Notes: generated from the letters alone by a model not told the origin. Shown: positions 47,987 to 58,484, numbered from the stretch's first letter. The stretch is 64,000 nt of DNA from Lachnospiraceae bacterium (GCA_021770785.1 JAETQH010000032.1:30004-94003), one strand, 5' to 3'. A program made the numbers and translations.

Positions 47987-48397
47987 CTATTTTAATCCGC
48001 TGTATTCCTCAGCCGATACCGCCTCGCACCATTCGTTCACCGTTTCTTCTCCCGGAACCTCAACTGCCAGATGTGCAAACCAGCTATCCGGTGAAGCTCC
48101 ATGCCAATGCTTTACTCCTGTCGGAATAACCACAACATCTCCGGGATGAAGTTCCCGGGCGTCTTTTCCCCATTCCTGATAATAGCCGCGTCCGGCTGTA
48201 CACAAAAGTATCTGCCCGCCGCCTGCTTTCGCATGATGGATATGCCAGTTATTCCGGCAGCCCGGCTCAAAGGTTACATTTCCTATAGCCACCCCCTCCG
48301 TGGTGAGCATGTTCAAGTAGCTCTGTCCCACAAAATACTTTGCAAACGCTTCATTTTTCCCGCCGGCCGGGAATACACTTACCTCTTCCGGTTTCAT
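47987..48397 (-). CDS. cupin-domain protein
   Basis: GNVTFEPGCRNNWHIHHAKAGGGQILLCTAGRGYYQEWGKDARELHPGDVVVIPTGVKHWHGASPDSWFAHLAVE. Confidence 0.93.
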   Translation of the reverse strand: MKPEEVSVFPAGGKNEAFAKYFVGQSYLNMLTTEGVAIGNVTFEPGCRNNWHIHHAKAGGGQILLCTAGRGYYQEWGKDARELHPGDVVVIPTGVKHWHGASPDSWFAHLAVEVPGEETVNEWCEAVSAEEYSGLK

Positions 48398-48448
48398 TCC
48401 AAATCCCTCCTAATCTGCTCTATCCATGTTCTGATTTCTTTGTCTGGT

Positions 48449-48541
48449 GTCACTCATCCTGCACCGCCGGATGAGTCAGACCAAGTCCTGTCCGGGTGTA
48501 ATAATCCCCGAAACAGTTCGCAGCCAGCCAGTAATTGATGT
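48449..48541 (-). pseudogene. carboxymuconolactone decarboxylase-family fragment
   Basis: Minus-strand HINYWLAANCFGDYYTRTGLGLTHPAVQDE* resembles the CMD xANCFGDFYTRxGL segment; no full gene. Confidence 0.5.
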
Positions 48542-48627
48542 GGCGGCTTTCCTCCGGGCCTGATTTTCAGAAATCCCTCATATTCTCACCGAAAATATCT
48601 ACCTAAACCTGTGTTCCAGATTCTCTT

Positions 48628-49140
48628 TTACTCTTTTTCTTCCAGCCATCTTTTTATTTCCGGTTCTGAATAATGAATACTTCCGCCGCGAAGCGCCAGG
48701 CCTTTCTTTACCTCTGCATTCGGGCATAACCGCCTGATATCTGACTCGCTGTGTCCCATTCCACTGCCCTCATGGGTGCAGAAGGGGAATATCGTCTTTC
48801 CGGAAAAATCAAAATGCTCCAGAAATGTGAATACAGCCATCGGCATCGTTCCCCAATAATTGGGATAACCAAGATATACGGTATCGTATCCGTCTAAACC
48901 GTTGGGATAGTCTTTCAGTTCCGGTCTTGCCCCGCGCCGTTGATCGGCTTGTGCCTGTGCGATACATTCGTTGTAATCCTTTGAATATTCCTGCACAGGC
49001 TGCAACTTAAATATTTCTGCGCCTGTCAGTTTCTGGAGGATATTCGCTGCCACCTCCGTATTGCCAACCGCCAGCGTTTTAATTACACCGCCCACATAGT
49101 TCTCATCTCCGCGGGAAAAATATGCAATGATTGCCGCCAT
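48628..49140 (-). CDS. flavodoxin family protein
   Basis: IIAYFSRGDENYVGG, GYDTVYLGYPNYWGTMPMAVFTFLEHFDFSGKTIFPFCTHEGSGMGHSESDI. Confidence 0.93.
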   Translation of the reverse strand: MAAIIAYFSRGDENYVGGVIKTLAVGNTEVAANILQKLTGAEIFKLQPVQEYSKDYNECIAQAQADQRRGARPELKDYPNGLDGYDTVYLGYPNYWGTMPMAVFTFLEHFDFSGKTIFPFCTHEGSGMGHSESDIRRLCPNAEVKKGLALRGGSIHYSEPEIKRWLEEKE

Positions 49141-49256
49141 GTCGCAAACTCCTTTCCTGTATCTGCTTTCATTATAGCTTCCATATCCTTGACAGAGAAT
49201 CTCCGATTTGTTATTATGGCATATACAAAAAGTAAATGCATTGCAGGAGGCTTTTT

Positions 49257-50144
49257 ATGTTCAACCATAATTTAACGACTTTCGTATATGTCGTAGACTG
49301 CGGTAGTTTTACAAAGGCAGCAGATAAATTATTTATTACCCCCACCGCTGTTATGAAACAGATTAATTCTTTAGAAGCTCATCTCAATTTAAAGTTGATA
49401 GAAAGGACAAGCCAGGGAGTCCGTTTAACCCCGGCCGGAGAAGTGATTTATAAAGATGCAAAATTTCTATTTGACTTTTCCAAGCGCTCTATAGAAAATG
49501 CAAGACACGCCATGGATATACACGACAGGACTTTTTGTGTAGGCACTTCTCTATTGAACCCTGCAAAGCCTTTCATGGATTTATGGTACAAAGTCAACGA
49601 CCAATTTCCCGATTATAAATTGCATTTAGTTCCTTTTGAAGACGACCACGAGGGCATTCTCTCTGAAATAGAACAATTAGGAACAAAATTTGATTTTCTA
49701 CTGGGTGTCTGTGACTCAAAGCAATGGCTCCACCGCTGCAATATGCTGCCCCTTGGGCGATATAAGAAAATGTGCGCTGTTTCCCGTGAGCATCCGCTGG
49801 CAGGAAAAAAATGTCTGGAGCTTTCTGATTTGTATGGCGAAACCTTGATGATGGTAAAAGAGGGAGACTCCGAAACGAATGATTTAATCCGAAGCGACCT
49901 GCGGAAAAATCATCCGGCAATCCAGATTGAAGATACTCCCCAGTTTTACGATATTTCTGCGTTTAACCGCTGCATAGAAACCGGGAATGTTCTGCTGATG
50001 CTGGAATGCTGGCAGGATGTACATCCGGCGCTTATCAGTATTCCGGTGAAATGGGAATACAGTCTGCCCTATGGACTTTTGTATGCCTTAAATCCAACGG
50101 ATGATGTGATGCGGTTTGTGAATGCAATAAAAAGTCTAAGTTAA
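49257..50144 (+). CDS. LysR family transcriptional regulator
   Basis: FNHNLTTFVYVVDCGSFTKAADKLFITPTAVMKQINSLEAHLNLKLIERTSQGVRLTPAGEVIYKDA. Confidence 0.93.
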   Translation: MFNHNLTTFVYVVDCGSFTKAADKLFITPTAVMKQINSLEAHLNLKLIERTSQGVRLTPAGEVIYKDAKFLFDFSKRSIENARHAMDIHDRTFCVGTSLLNPAKPFMDLWYKVNDQFPDYKLHLVPFEDDHEGILSEIEQLGTKFDFLLGVCDSKQWLHRCNMLPLGRYKKMCAVSREHPLAGKKCLELSDLYGETLMMVKEGDSETNDLIRSDLRKNHPAIQIEDTPQFYDISAFNRCIETGNVLLMLECWQDVHPALISIPVKWEYSLPYGLLYALNPTDDVMRFVNAIKSLS

Positions 50145-50236
50145 GTGCCGCCAATCAGCCACAGTTTTTAATTGATTTAACGATATTCTCCTTTCCCATA
50201 TGAATTGCACATCATCACCCCAGGCTTTTTTCAGTC

Positions 50237-50612
50237 ATTCAATATATACTGGACAGTCGTATCCTCCAGCCGAATTCGTTCATAGCCTACATTTTTCAGA
50301 AGCTCTGTAATCTCGGCATCGGACGGCACACGATTTTCCGTCTCATGCTCTTTTCCCCTTTCGGCTGCAGCGTTTTAAAAGCTCCGCAAAATAGGCAATC
50401 AAAACCTTTCCTGTTCCTGCGTTCTCCGTGTTCGTGTTGTCAACGCTCTCTGTACTGTTTTCTTCGTTATCCTGCACACTGCTCCCTACCGTCTGATCGG
50501 ATTCTGTCTGTGCGGGCGAATTATTGGTATTGTTTGAGTCATTTGCTGCTCCGCAGGCTGTCAGCCCAAGCAGCAGTACAGCAGTTAATACAAATGCCAT
50601 TTTTCTTTTCAT
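50237..50612 (-). pseudogene. truncated flavodoxin-type lipoprotein plus out-of-frame C-terminal remnant
   Basis: MKRKMAFVLTAVLLLGLTACGAAND..GKVLIAYFAELLKRCSRKGKRA*; downstream alternate-frame ETENRVPSDAEITELLKNVGYERIRLEDTTVQYILND*. Confidence 0.6.
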
Positions 50613-50633
50613 GATTTTTTATTTCCTTTCGTT

Positions 50634-51482
50634 TTATTGATGAATTCTCATAGCGTTTAAGGCTCTTGCCGTGCTGGAGGAATAATAGTTGATAAGCTCA
50701 CTATGCCCGATGTCCAGTGCTGCAATTGCGTCCATATCCTTGCTGTCCAACGTAAAATCCCATATATCAAAATTTTCTTCCATCCGATCTTTCCGAACCG
50801 ATTTAGGGATAACAACGACGCCCCTCTGAATATTCCATCGCAAAATTATCTGCGCCGTACTTTTTTGGTACCGGGTGGCGATTTTGCTCAGCAGGCGGTG
50901 ACGAAAAATATTTCTCTGACCTTCAGAAAGCGGACCCCACGCCTCCGGCTGAACCTTGTACCGACTCATTGTTTGAATTGCAGACTTTTGCTGATGAAAC
51001 GGATGAATCTCCACCTGGTTGACTGCCGGCTGTATTTCATGGTTCACACACAGATCCACCAGACGGGCCTCATCAAAGTTGCAGACTCCGATGGCTCGAA
51101 TGATTCCCTCTCGATACATTTCTTCCATAGCACGCCATGCTCCATAGTAATCCCCAAAGGGCTGATGGATCAGGTACAGATCCAGATAGTCAAGCCCTAA
51201 CTGTTTCATAGAAGTTTCTGCGCCCCTTTTCGCCCCTTCATAGCTGGTATCCTGCACCCACAACTTTGTGGTAATGAATAATTCTTCGCGGGGAATGCCG
51301 GATTTTTTGATAGCCACTCCGACGTTTTCCTCATTTCCATAGGCGGAGGCCGTATCAATCAACCGGTATCCGACGGAAAGTGCATCACTGACACATCTCT
51401 CACATTCCTCCTGTGAAATTTGAAATACGCCATACCCTTCCTGGGGCATCTTTACCCCGTTATCCAACGTAATATAATTCAT
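50634..51482 (-). CDS. aldo/keto reductase
   Basis: GYRLIDTASAYGNEENVGVAIKKSGIPREELFITTKLW, LDLYLIHQPFGDYYGAWRAMEEMYREGIIRAIGVCNF, VVVIPKSVRKDRMEENFDIWDF. Confidence 0.96.
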   Translation of the reverse strand: MNYITLDNGVKMPQEGYGVFQISQEECERCVSDALSVGYRLIDTASAYGNEENVGVAIKKSGIPREELFITTKLWVQDTSYEGAKRGAETSMKQLGLDYLDLYLIHQPFGDYYGAWRAMEEMYREGIIRAIGVCNFDEARLVDLCVNHEIQPAVNQVEIHPFHQQKSAIQTMSRYKVQPEAWGPLSEGQRNIFRHRLLSKIATRYQKSTAQIILRWNIQRGVVVIPKSVRKDRMEENFDIWDFTLDSKDMDAIAALDIGHSELINYYSSSTARALNAMRIHQ

Positions 51483-51780
51483 AGAAATCCTCCTTACTAT
51501 ATAATCTATCTTTTATCATCACATTGCTTTTTCTGACTTTATCTTAGCGTGCTTCCCTCAAAAAGTACAATGCCCGTTTTGCACTCCACTATAATTTGAA
51601 AACATACTAAACTGTTTCCGCAAACCTCCCTGCCACTGCCACATCCGCAGAATTAAATAGTTACTGTAAAATACTGCTTGCAGCAATCGGCAATTTTTAC
51701 GATAAACAACCATAAAATTCTCCCCATTTGCTTTGGAAGCTGTTATAATACAGACACATACTGCAAAGGAGGAGTTACTA

Positions 51781-52625
51781 TGGCCGAATTAAATCAGTTT
51801 TACCAACTGGTTGCCATTGCCGATACCGGCACACTTTCAAAGGCCGCAGAGCTTGTCCACATCTCTCAGCCGGCGCTTACCCGCTCCATACAGAAGCTGG
51901 AAGCCGAGTGGAATGTGACGCTGTTCGACCGACAAAAAAATAAAATAACCCTGAATCAGACCGGAGAAATTGCCGTCCAGTATGCCAGACGGATTCTGGA
52001 GGATGTAAATACAATGACAGACGCGATTCAGGCCTACGATCGAAGCCTGCGCACCATTTCCATCGGTTCCTGCGCTCCCGGACCTTTGTTGGAATTACTC
52101 CCGGAACTGACAGAGCGTTTCTATGGAATGGCACTGACTTCTGAAACGGTCAGTGCAGAGAGCCTGCTTCCCGGATTGGAAAAGGGAACCTATCAGTTAA
52201 TCATTACCGATGCAGAAGTGACCATACCTGATATTTTATGTCACCCATTTTGTAGTGAACAACTCTACCTTACCGTTCCTCCCGCTCATCCTCTTGCGAA
52301 TAGGAAAGAAGGAATTTATCTGGAAGATCTGGCAGGGGAAACCATGCTGCTGTTCAAAGAAATTGGTATCTGGAAGAACCGGGTTATCTTGAAAATGCCG
52401 CAGACTAAATTCATTCTTCAGGATCAGGATGAGGCATTCTCTGCGCTGATTCAGGTTTCTGCACTTCCGGCTTTCGCGTCCGACTTGACATTAAAGCACG
52501 GCGACCGATGGCAGAATCAAAACCGGTTGACGCTACCCATCCTTGACCCAGAGGCCCATGTGACTTTTTACTGCTCTGCACATAAATCCCGCAAGGCATA
52601 TCTGCCAGGTCAGCACAACTTGTAA
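51781..52625 (+). CDS. LysR family transcriptional regulator
   Basis: MAELNQFYQLVAIADTGTLSKAAELVHISQPALTRSIQKLEAEWNVTLFDRQKNKITLNQTGEIAV. Confidence 0.94.
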
Positions 52626-52674
52626 AAATCTGCTGCCCCACGCACACAATGGGCAGCAGATTACCTAAAACGCA

Positions 52675-53183
52675 TCAATCGTGAACCTTATAATTGGCAA
52701 GCAGCATCTCGCCGACGCCCGGAGCCTCCGGGTCGTGTTCTCCCTTACCGGTGTCCAGTCTGCGAAACTCCGCCATTTCGCTTTCTTCTGTAGACCAGAT
52801 CGGATACCCGACAAAAATCACATGGGCATCCGCAATCGGAATCTGATTCATAATTCACCGCCGCCAGAATAACCATTGGCATAAACCAGGTTTTTATCTA
52901 TATTGTAATAATTCAGAAGATAGCGTGTCAGAGCTATGGTCTGGTCTGCCGATGTTTCGCCCCAATCAGGATGTATAATTGTGGACATCACCCTCGGCCA
53001 CCTGAAAGAACAAATTTCCATCACTTGCCGTATCGCTGTATGTAAAACTTTCCGGGTAGTTCTTCATCGCTTCGATCTGTCTGTTCAGCGCCGGATATGC
53101 GGTGTCATCGGACGACCACAGGCGGTTACAGAAATCGCCAGAAGCAGTGCCAGCATCCCTGCTAAAATTTTAGATCCTTTCAT
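52675..53183 (-). pseudogene. multiply disrupted esterase/flavodoxin-like lipoprotein gene(s)
   Basis: Minus-strand pieces in several frames: KGSKILAGMLALLLAISVTACG; NYPESFTYSDTASDGNLFFQVAEGD; HPDWGETSADQTIALTRYLLNYYNIDKNLVYANGYSGGGEL*; PIADAHVIFVGYPIWSTEESEMAEFRRLDTGKGEHDPEAPGVGEMLLANYKVHD*. Confidence 0.6.
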
Positions 53184-53967
53184 GTTCACCTTCCTCCTGT
53201 AGTTCATTTGCCGCAATAATTTCCTGCAGGGAAATATGTTCATTTCTATAACGTGCCTTGGGATTTTTATCTGCCATGCGAAGCCCTATCGCTTTCTGCG
53301 GGCAATTCTGCACACAGGCCAGACAAAACTCACAAGTTTTCTGTTTCCGCTTCGCCTGCCCGTTTTCCACATAAAAATTCCCAACAGGACATACTTTTGC
53401 ACAAATTCCACAGCCAATGCAGCCCTCTTTCACTTTGATCTGACTACCGTTATTGAAAGCAGGAGCCAGACGGTTCATTTTTGCCACGCGGGCATGTAAT
53501 TTTCTCTGCTCTTTTGTGGCCTCCGGGACACCTCGCTTTCTTTCAGCTACTGCCTGAACAGCGATTTTAACCTGTTCCTCCACATTCTTTTCCAAAGCGG
53601 TTTCTTCTTCCATATCAAATACCGGAAGGTAGTTGTCCACCATTTTAATGGCCGCAATATAATCCACAAAGACGCCGTATTTTTCCGCAAGCTGCGCTGT
53701 AAACTCCGGCGAATCGCTCTCATCATGTCCATAGGTCAGAATAATGTACAGATACTCTGCTTCAAATTCCGATTCCTCAAGGAATTTCACCACCATCTTC
53801 GGCGGCTGTCCCGCAAAAACAGGGCATACAATTCCGATGGTATCGTCTGAAAACCTGCGCCGCTTGCCGCGCATAATCTGGGGGATACTGATCGGCGTAT
53901 CTGAAAATTGCTTGGCAACATACAGGCTGTTACCAGTTGCCGTAAAATAAAATACCATTTTTGTCAC
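53170..53967 (-). CDS. EFR1-type flavodoxin + 4Fe-4S ferredoxin protein
   Basis: FYFTATGNSLYVAKQF; CIGCGICAKVCPVGN; CEFCLACVQNCPQKAIG. Confidence 0.93.
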   Translation of the reverse strand: MTKMVFYFTATGNSLYVAKQFSDTPISIPQIMRGKRRRFSDDTIGIVCPVFAGQPPKMVVKFLEESEFEAEYLYIILTYGHDESDSPEFTAQLAEKYGVFVDYIAAIKMVDNYLPVFDMEEETALEKNVEEQVKIAVQAVAERKRGVPEATKEQRKLHARVAKMNRLAPAFNNGSQIKVKEGCIGCGICAKVCPVGNFYVENGQAKRKQKTCEFCLACVQNCPQKAIGLRMADKNPKARYRNEHISLQEIIAANELQEEGEHERI

Positions 53968-54000
53968 CTCTTTCTGTCCGAGTATTCAAAAATCAGTTAT

Positions 54001-54678
54001 TTATACCAGAAGATTTACCACCAGCCCGGTGGCAAAAGAAAATATCATAACAAATGCGATATAGAGCACAAAATTCTTTATTCCCAGGACGATCTTCAAC
54101 GCTCCCAGATTCGTGATCTTGGTGGATGGCCCGGTAATCATAAACGCCGCTGCGCTGCCCATACTCATTCCATCCATCAGCCATGCCTGGAGCAGGGGAA
54201 TGGTACCCCCGCCGCAGGCATATAACGGCACGCCGATGGTAGCTGCCATCAGGACGCCGAACGCCTCGTTACCACCAAAGAAAGTTGTCATCAGATCCTC
54301 CGGCACATAACGCTGGAACACTGCAGAGAGAAACACACCGAACAGGAAATAAAGACCTGTTGCCCGGATGTTCCGTCCGATATTCTTAATCAGACGCAGG
54401 AGCAGATTGGGGTCAGTGTCGTGATTATGGGGTTCCTCAAATCCTGCAAAATTAAAAAACGGCTTTCCTCTGCCGAGGAACCGGATTAACATCCCCGCCA
54501 GAGTCCCGCAGATAAAACAGGAAACAATGCGGACTGCCAAAGCAGTCGTTCCCAACGCTGTACTGTAAATAATAAGCTGTGGATTCAGCAGAATGGAACA
54601 CATCATAAATGAGGCCAGCCATTCATCCCGCATCCCGCTTTTGGAAAAGGAGGCTGCCAGGGGAATCGTGCCGTACAT
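54001..54678 (-). pseudogene. permease (DUF318/YraQ-like), N-terminally truncated
   Basis: CMYGTIPLAASFSKSGMRDEWLASFMMCSILLNPQLIIYSTALGTTALAVRI; only the C-terminal part present; reading frame upstream runs into the DUF362 gene. Confidence 0.65.
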
Positions 54679-55615
54679 GCAAAGGGGAGAAGCAATCCCA
54701 AGGAGGCTTGCCGGTACGGTTCATCACGCTGATATAGAGGATATTTCCGTCAAGGGCATCTACCACGGATTTACCAGCCTCCGCCATGCTCTCTGTAAAG
54801 GGATCCTGCTCACCGCCCCACGGACTGGTATGGCTTTCTCCTGCGGTGTGGATCAGACACTTTCCTTCCTGAGAGCCAAGACCGATGGAGATGTTTTTAA
54901 TCGCGCCGCCAAATCCCGCCATGGCGTGTCCCTTAAAATGAGAAAGCACCAGATAACCGTCATATTCCGCAAAATGGGCACCAACCAAATTTTCCGTAAG
55001 CCTTGTTCCGCCCTCTACCGGCAGACTAACGGAACCTTCCTCGTCCAGAACAACAAAGTCGGCTATGTCTGTAAATCCATGATCTTCCGCCACCTGATAG
55101 TGCATGGCGGTACCGGAACGCTGTCCGCCGTAAGCCGTATTATTTTCTACGATAGTTCCGTCCACCTGATGTACCAGATCGGCAATCAGGTTCGGGGCAA
55201 GATAGTTACTGGCAGGCGGCTCCCCGGTAGAAAGTTTCACTGCAATGTTGTCTCCCGTCAGTTCCACGCCAAGAGCGGCGTAAATATCCAGCATAGCCTG
55301 GGCGCTGATGTCTGAGGTATAGTAAACGACTGCATCGGAAGCTTCATCCCGATGTTCCAGAGAGGTCAGAGAAATCACCTCGCCGCCATTGGTTACAATA
55401 CTTTCTCCCGGTCCAGCTCCTTCATGGGGCTGGACCTGCATAGCCTCCCGGGCAGTTTGGGAAGTCTCCGATTCATCTTCCCGTGTTTCAGTCTGCGGCT
55501 GAGAAGCCCCTGAACGCTCACTGCTGTCCGTACTGCTGTTGCCACAACCGGCTAAAATAGAAGCCAGTAAGACAGTGCCTAAAAAGAGACAAAGAACTCT
55601 ATTTTTTCGCTTCAT
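54623..55615 (-). pseudogene. DUF362-domain lipoprotein, C-terminus replaced by out-of-frame permease sequence
   Basis: Lipobox LLASILAGCGN; VLSHFKGHAMAGFGGAIKNISIGLGSQEGKCLIHTAG then after YISVMNRTG reads GKPPWDCFSPLHVRHDSPGSLLFQKRDAG, the +1 frame of the permease. Confidence 0.7.
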
Positions 55616-55764
55616 ATAGTTTCCTCCTTGTAATGCTGCCGAAAAGATTTGCTTCCACCGGGCATTATCTTTTCTCCGTTATCCCTTTGCGGTTCCGACC
55701 GCTGCTCTGTATCCTCCTGCATATCAGAACTCTCTGCACCATACTTTTCGCATCTGATATTCAT

Positions 55765-56325
55765 CTACTTCAACTGCGCTCCGTCTTTGAAAGCATTGCC
55801 AACTTTATCGCCTAATTTGTAATAGCCATAATGCACCGTATCGTAGGTGATGGGGCTGAACAATTCCAGGCTGATCTCTCCGTCCTCACCAAGTACCCGT
55901 TCATCCACGCTGACATTGACGATTCGCCCCAGATACTTACTGTCATCAATCACTTTCACAAGTTCGCATTCCAGTGTCACCGGCAGTTCGTTGATAATCG
56001 GAGCATTGACAAAGCTGCTTTTTGTTGTGGTAAAGCATGCTTTTTCCATTTTCTCCGGCTCTTTGCTTCCGGATACAAGCCCCACATAATCGCAGGCAAC
56101 CAGATGTTCCACATCTGCTGCACTCACAGTAAAGGCTTTTGTCACCAAAAGATTTTCAGTGGTCTTATGTTGGGAAAGATCAATGATAATCTCATCCCTG
56201 CCCACGATGCCGCCCCATGCGGCGTTCATTGCATTGGGTTTTCCATTTTCATCATAGGTTCCGATAATCAGAACCGGCTGCGGAAAAAGAAACGGTTTTG
56301 CTCCAAAATTTTTTCTTGTTGACAT
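55765..56325 (-). CDS. flavin reductase family protein
   Basis: FLFPQPVLIIGTYDENGKPNAMNAAWGGIVGRDEIIIDLSQHKTTENLLVTKAFTVSAAD. Confidence 0.93.
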   Translation of the reverse strand: MSTRKNFGAKPFLFPQPVLIIGTYDENGKPNAMNAAWGGIVGRDEIIIDLSQHKTTENLLVTKAFTVSAADVEHLVACDYVGLVSGSKEPEKMEKACFTTTKSSFVNAPIINELPVTLECELVKVIDDSKYLGRIVNVSVDERVLGEDGEISLELFSPITYDTVHYGYYKLGDKVGNAFKDGAQLK

Positions 56326-56525
56326 TGTATTGTCCTCCTGTTTATTGTTTTTTCAATTCATTTGCCTTTCCCAAAAAGCTGCTGCATTGTCAAGCTTCCC
56401 TTGCTTTCAAATTACATTTTAGATGATGACTCCGAAAAAGTACAATACCGATTCGTCAATGCACTATAATCCACGTGCATACTAAGTCAAGAATTGAACT
56501 TGTATTTTTATTTCTCAACACTATA

Positions 56526-56572
56526 AAAGAGTAGCAGATAATGCGATCCCTCGCATATATGTGCTACTCTTT
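56526..56572. terminator. nested-palindrome hairpin
   Basis: AAAGAGTAGCA gata ATGCGA tccc TCGCAT atatg TGCTACTCTTT. Confidence 0.7.
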
Positions 56573-56816
56573 CTATTATGCACGATAGACCAGAGCATCT
56601 CCACTTTGTAGGAAATGGATTTTATGAAATATGAGTAAAAAGGTTATCAGTCAGTCTATACCACAACAAAACTGGCGGATGCTCTGCATGAGGCATTTGG
56701 CTTTTCTACTTCAAAGCAGATTATAGTTATATTTTACTCTTGCTTTCTGTCCATTTTCATAGAGGTCGACCACGCTCTCCTGCATGGTTTCTTTTACCGG
56801 AATAACATAATACACT

Positions 56817-58484
56817 CTATTCTCCTTCTGCAATCAAAACAGCCTGATACGGCAACAGTCTCTCTGTATTCCATCTGTCCTGATTGTCTAATATTCTTTT
56901 TCCGTTCGCTAGCTGTTTTGGAATTGCCGCTTCTCCCTCTCCAAAATTGACAAGAACCGCAACACGCTTTTCCCCATTGCTTCGATAGTATCCTATCAGT
57001 GCATCTTCGTCTGACTCAATCGGTGAAAAGTCACCGTATGTCAAAACATCGCTGTACTCGGATTGCTTTCGTAATGCAATCATTTTTTTATAAAAATGGT
57101 ACACGCTCTTATCGTTTTGCCTCTCTGCCTTTGCATTGATGGTTTCATAATCCGGATTTACTGCAATCCATGGCTCTTCCTCTGAAAATCCGGCATATAC
57201 GCTTTCATCCCACTGCATTGGAGTTCTGCTATTATCGCGTCCTCTTGCCCGAAAATACTCCATATCTTTTTGCGGATTCTCACCGTTTTTCACACTCTGC
57301 TCATATCGCTGAACTGCAAACGGATCCCTGATCTGGCTAATATCTGAAAATGGATAATTCTCCATTCCAAGCTCCTGTCCCTGATAGATAAACGGTGTTC
57401 CTCGAAGAAAGAAATAGAGTGCCCCAAGTGCTGTCTTACTCTCGTATCCGATGCTCTCTTCCGGAATGTATTTATTCACCGAGCGCGGCTGATCATGATT
57501 CTCAAGATATGGACTTCCCCATCCATATTTTTCAATCATATTCTGGCTTGCAAATATCTTTTCTCTCATTTCCCGAATTGTAAATCTCTTTTTCCATTCT
57601 TTTCCATTTGATTTTTCCACGTCCATGTCTGTATAGGAAAAATCAAATACTGTTGAAAAAAATCCATGTTCTCCGACAAATTCTTCCATCTTCCCTTCCG
57701 GAACACTCACCTCTGCCACCGTAAACATGTCGTATCGTTCAAATACTTCATCTCTCAGTTCTGCCAGATATGCCTCGATTCCATCCTGCATCAGAACATA
57801 TTTATCCACTGATACCATTCCGTCCGTGCCATCTGTCGGAAGTATGGTCTGTGCCAAAGCTTCTTTTGTCTTTTTAATATTTCCAATTGCATCAATTCGA
57901 AATCCGGCAATGCCTTTCTTTTGCCAGAACTTCATCATCCTGATGATTTCTTGGCGAACGTTTGGGTTCGCCCAGTTTAAATCAGGCTGCTCTTTCGAAA
58001 AAGAATGGAAGTAAAAACGATTGCTCTCACCGATTCTTTCCCAGGCACTTGTTCCGTTATAGCAGCGGATATTGTTTGGCTCTTTTCCGCTTGTCTCTTC
58101 GATTAAAAAGTAACCTGCATACTCGCCCTCCGGGTTTTTCACGGCCTCCTGAAACCACTTATGCTGATTAGAGCAATGATTTACAACCAAATCCATCAGT
58201 ATTTTTATGCCGCGCTCTTTTGCACAGGCAATCAGTCTTTCAAAGTCTTCATTTGTTCCAAAAACAGGATCTACATTATAATAATCTGCAATATCATATC
58301 CATTGTCCATCATCGGTGATACATTAATCGGACACAACCAGATTACATCAATTCCCAAATCCGCCAGATAATCTATTTTCTCAATAATACCGTTTAAATC
58401 ACCGATTCCATCTCCATTTGAGTCTTTAAAACTTTTCGGATAAATCTGATAAATAACGGACTTTTTCCACCACTTTTCTTTCAT
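56817..58484 (-). CDS. GH13 alpha-glucosidase / oligo-1,6-glucosidase
   Basis: WWKKSVIYQIYPKSFKDSNGDGIGDLNGIIEKIDYL, GFRIDAIGNI, TVAEVS, ENHDQPRSVNKYI. Confidence 0.95.
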   Translation of the reverse strand: MKEKWWKKSVIYQIYPKSFKDSNGDGIGDLNGIIEKIDYLADLGIDVIWLCPINVSPMMDNGYDIADYYNVDPVFGTNEDFERLIACAKERGIKILMDLVVNHCSNQHKWFQEAVKNPEGEYAGYFLIEETSGKEPNNIRCYNGTSAWERIGESNRFYFHSFSKEQPDLNWANPNVRQEIIRMMKFWQKKGIAGFRIDAIGNIKKTKEALAQTILPTDGTDGMVSVDKYVLMQDGIEAYLAELRDEVFERYDMFTVAEVSVPEGKMEEFVGEHGFFSTVFDFSYTDMDVEKSNGKEWKKRFTIREMREKIFASQNMIEKYGWGSPYLENHDQPRSVNKYIPEESIGYESKTALGALYFFLRGTPFIYQGQELGMENYPFSDISQIRDPFAVQRYEQSVKNGENPQKDMEYFRARGRDNSRTPMQWDESVYAGFSEEEPWIAVNPDYETINAKAERQNDKSVYHFYKKMIALRKQSEYSDVLTYGDFSPIESDEDALIGYYRSNGEKRVAVLVNFGEGEAAIPKQLANGKRILDNQDRWNTERLLPYQAVLIAEGE

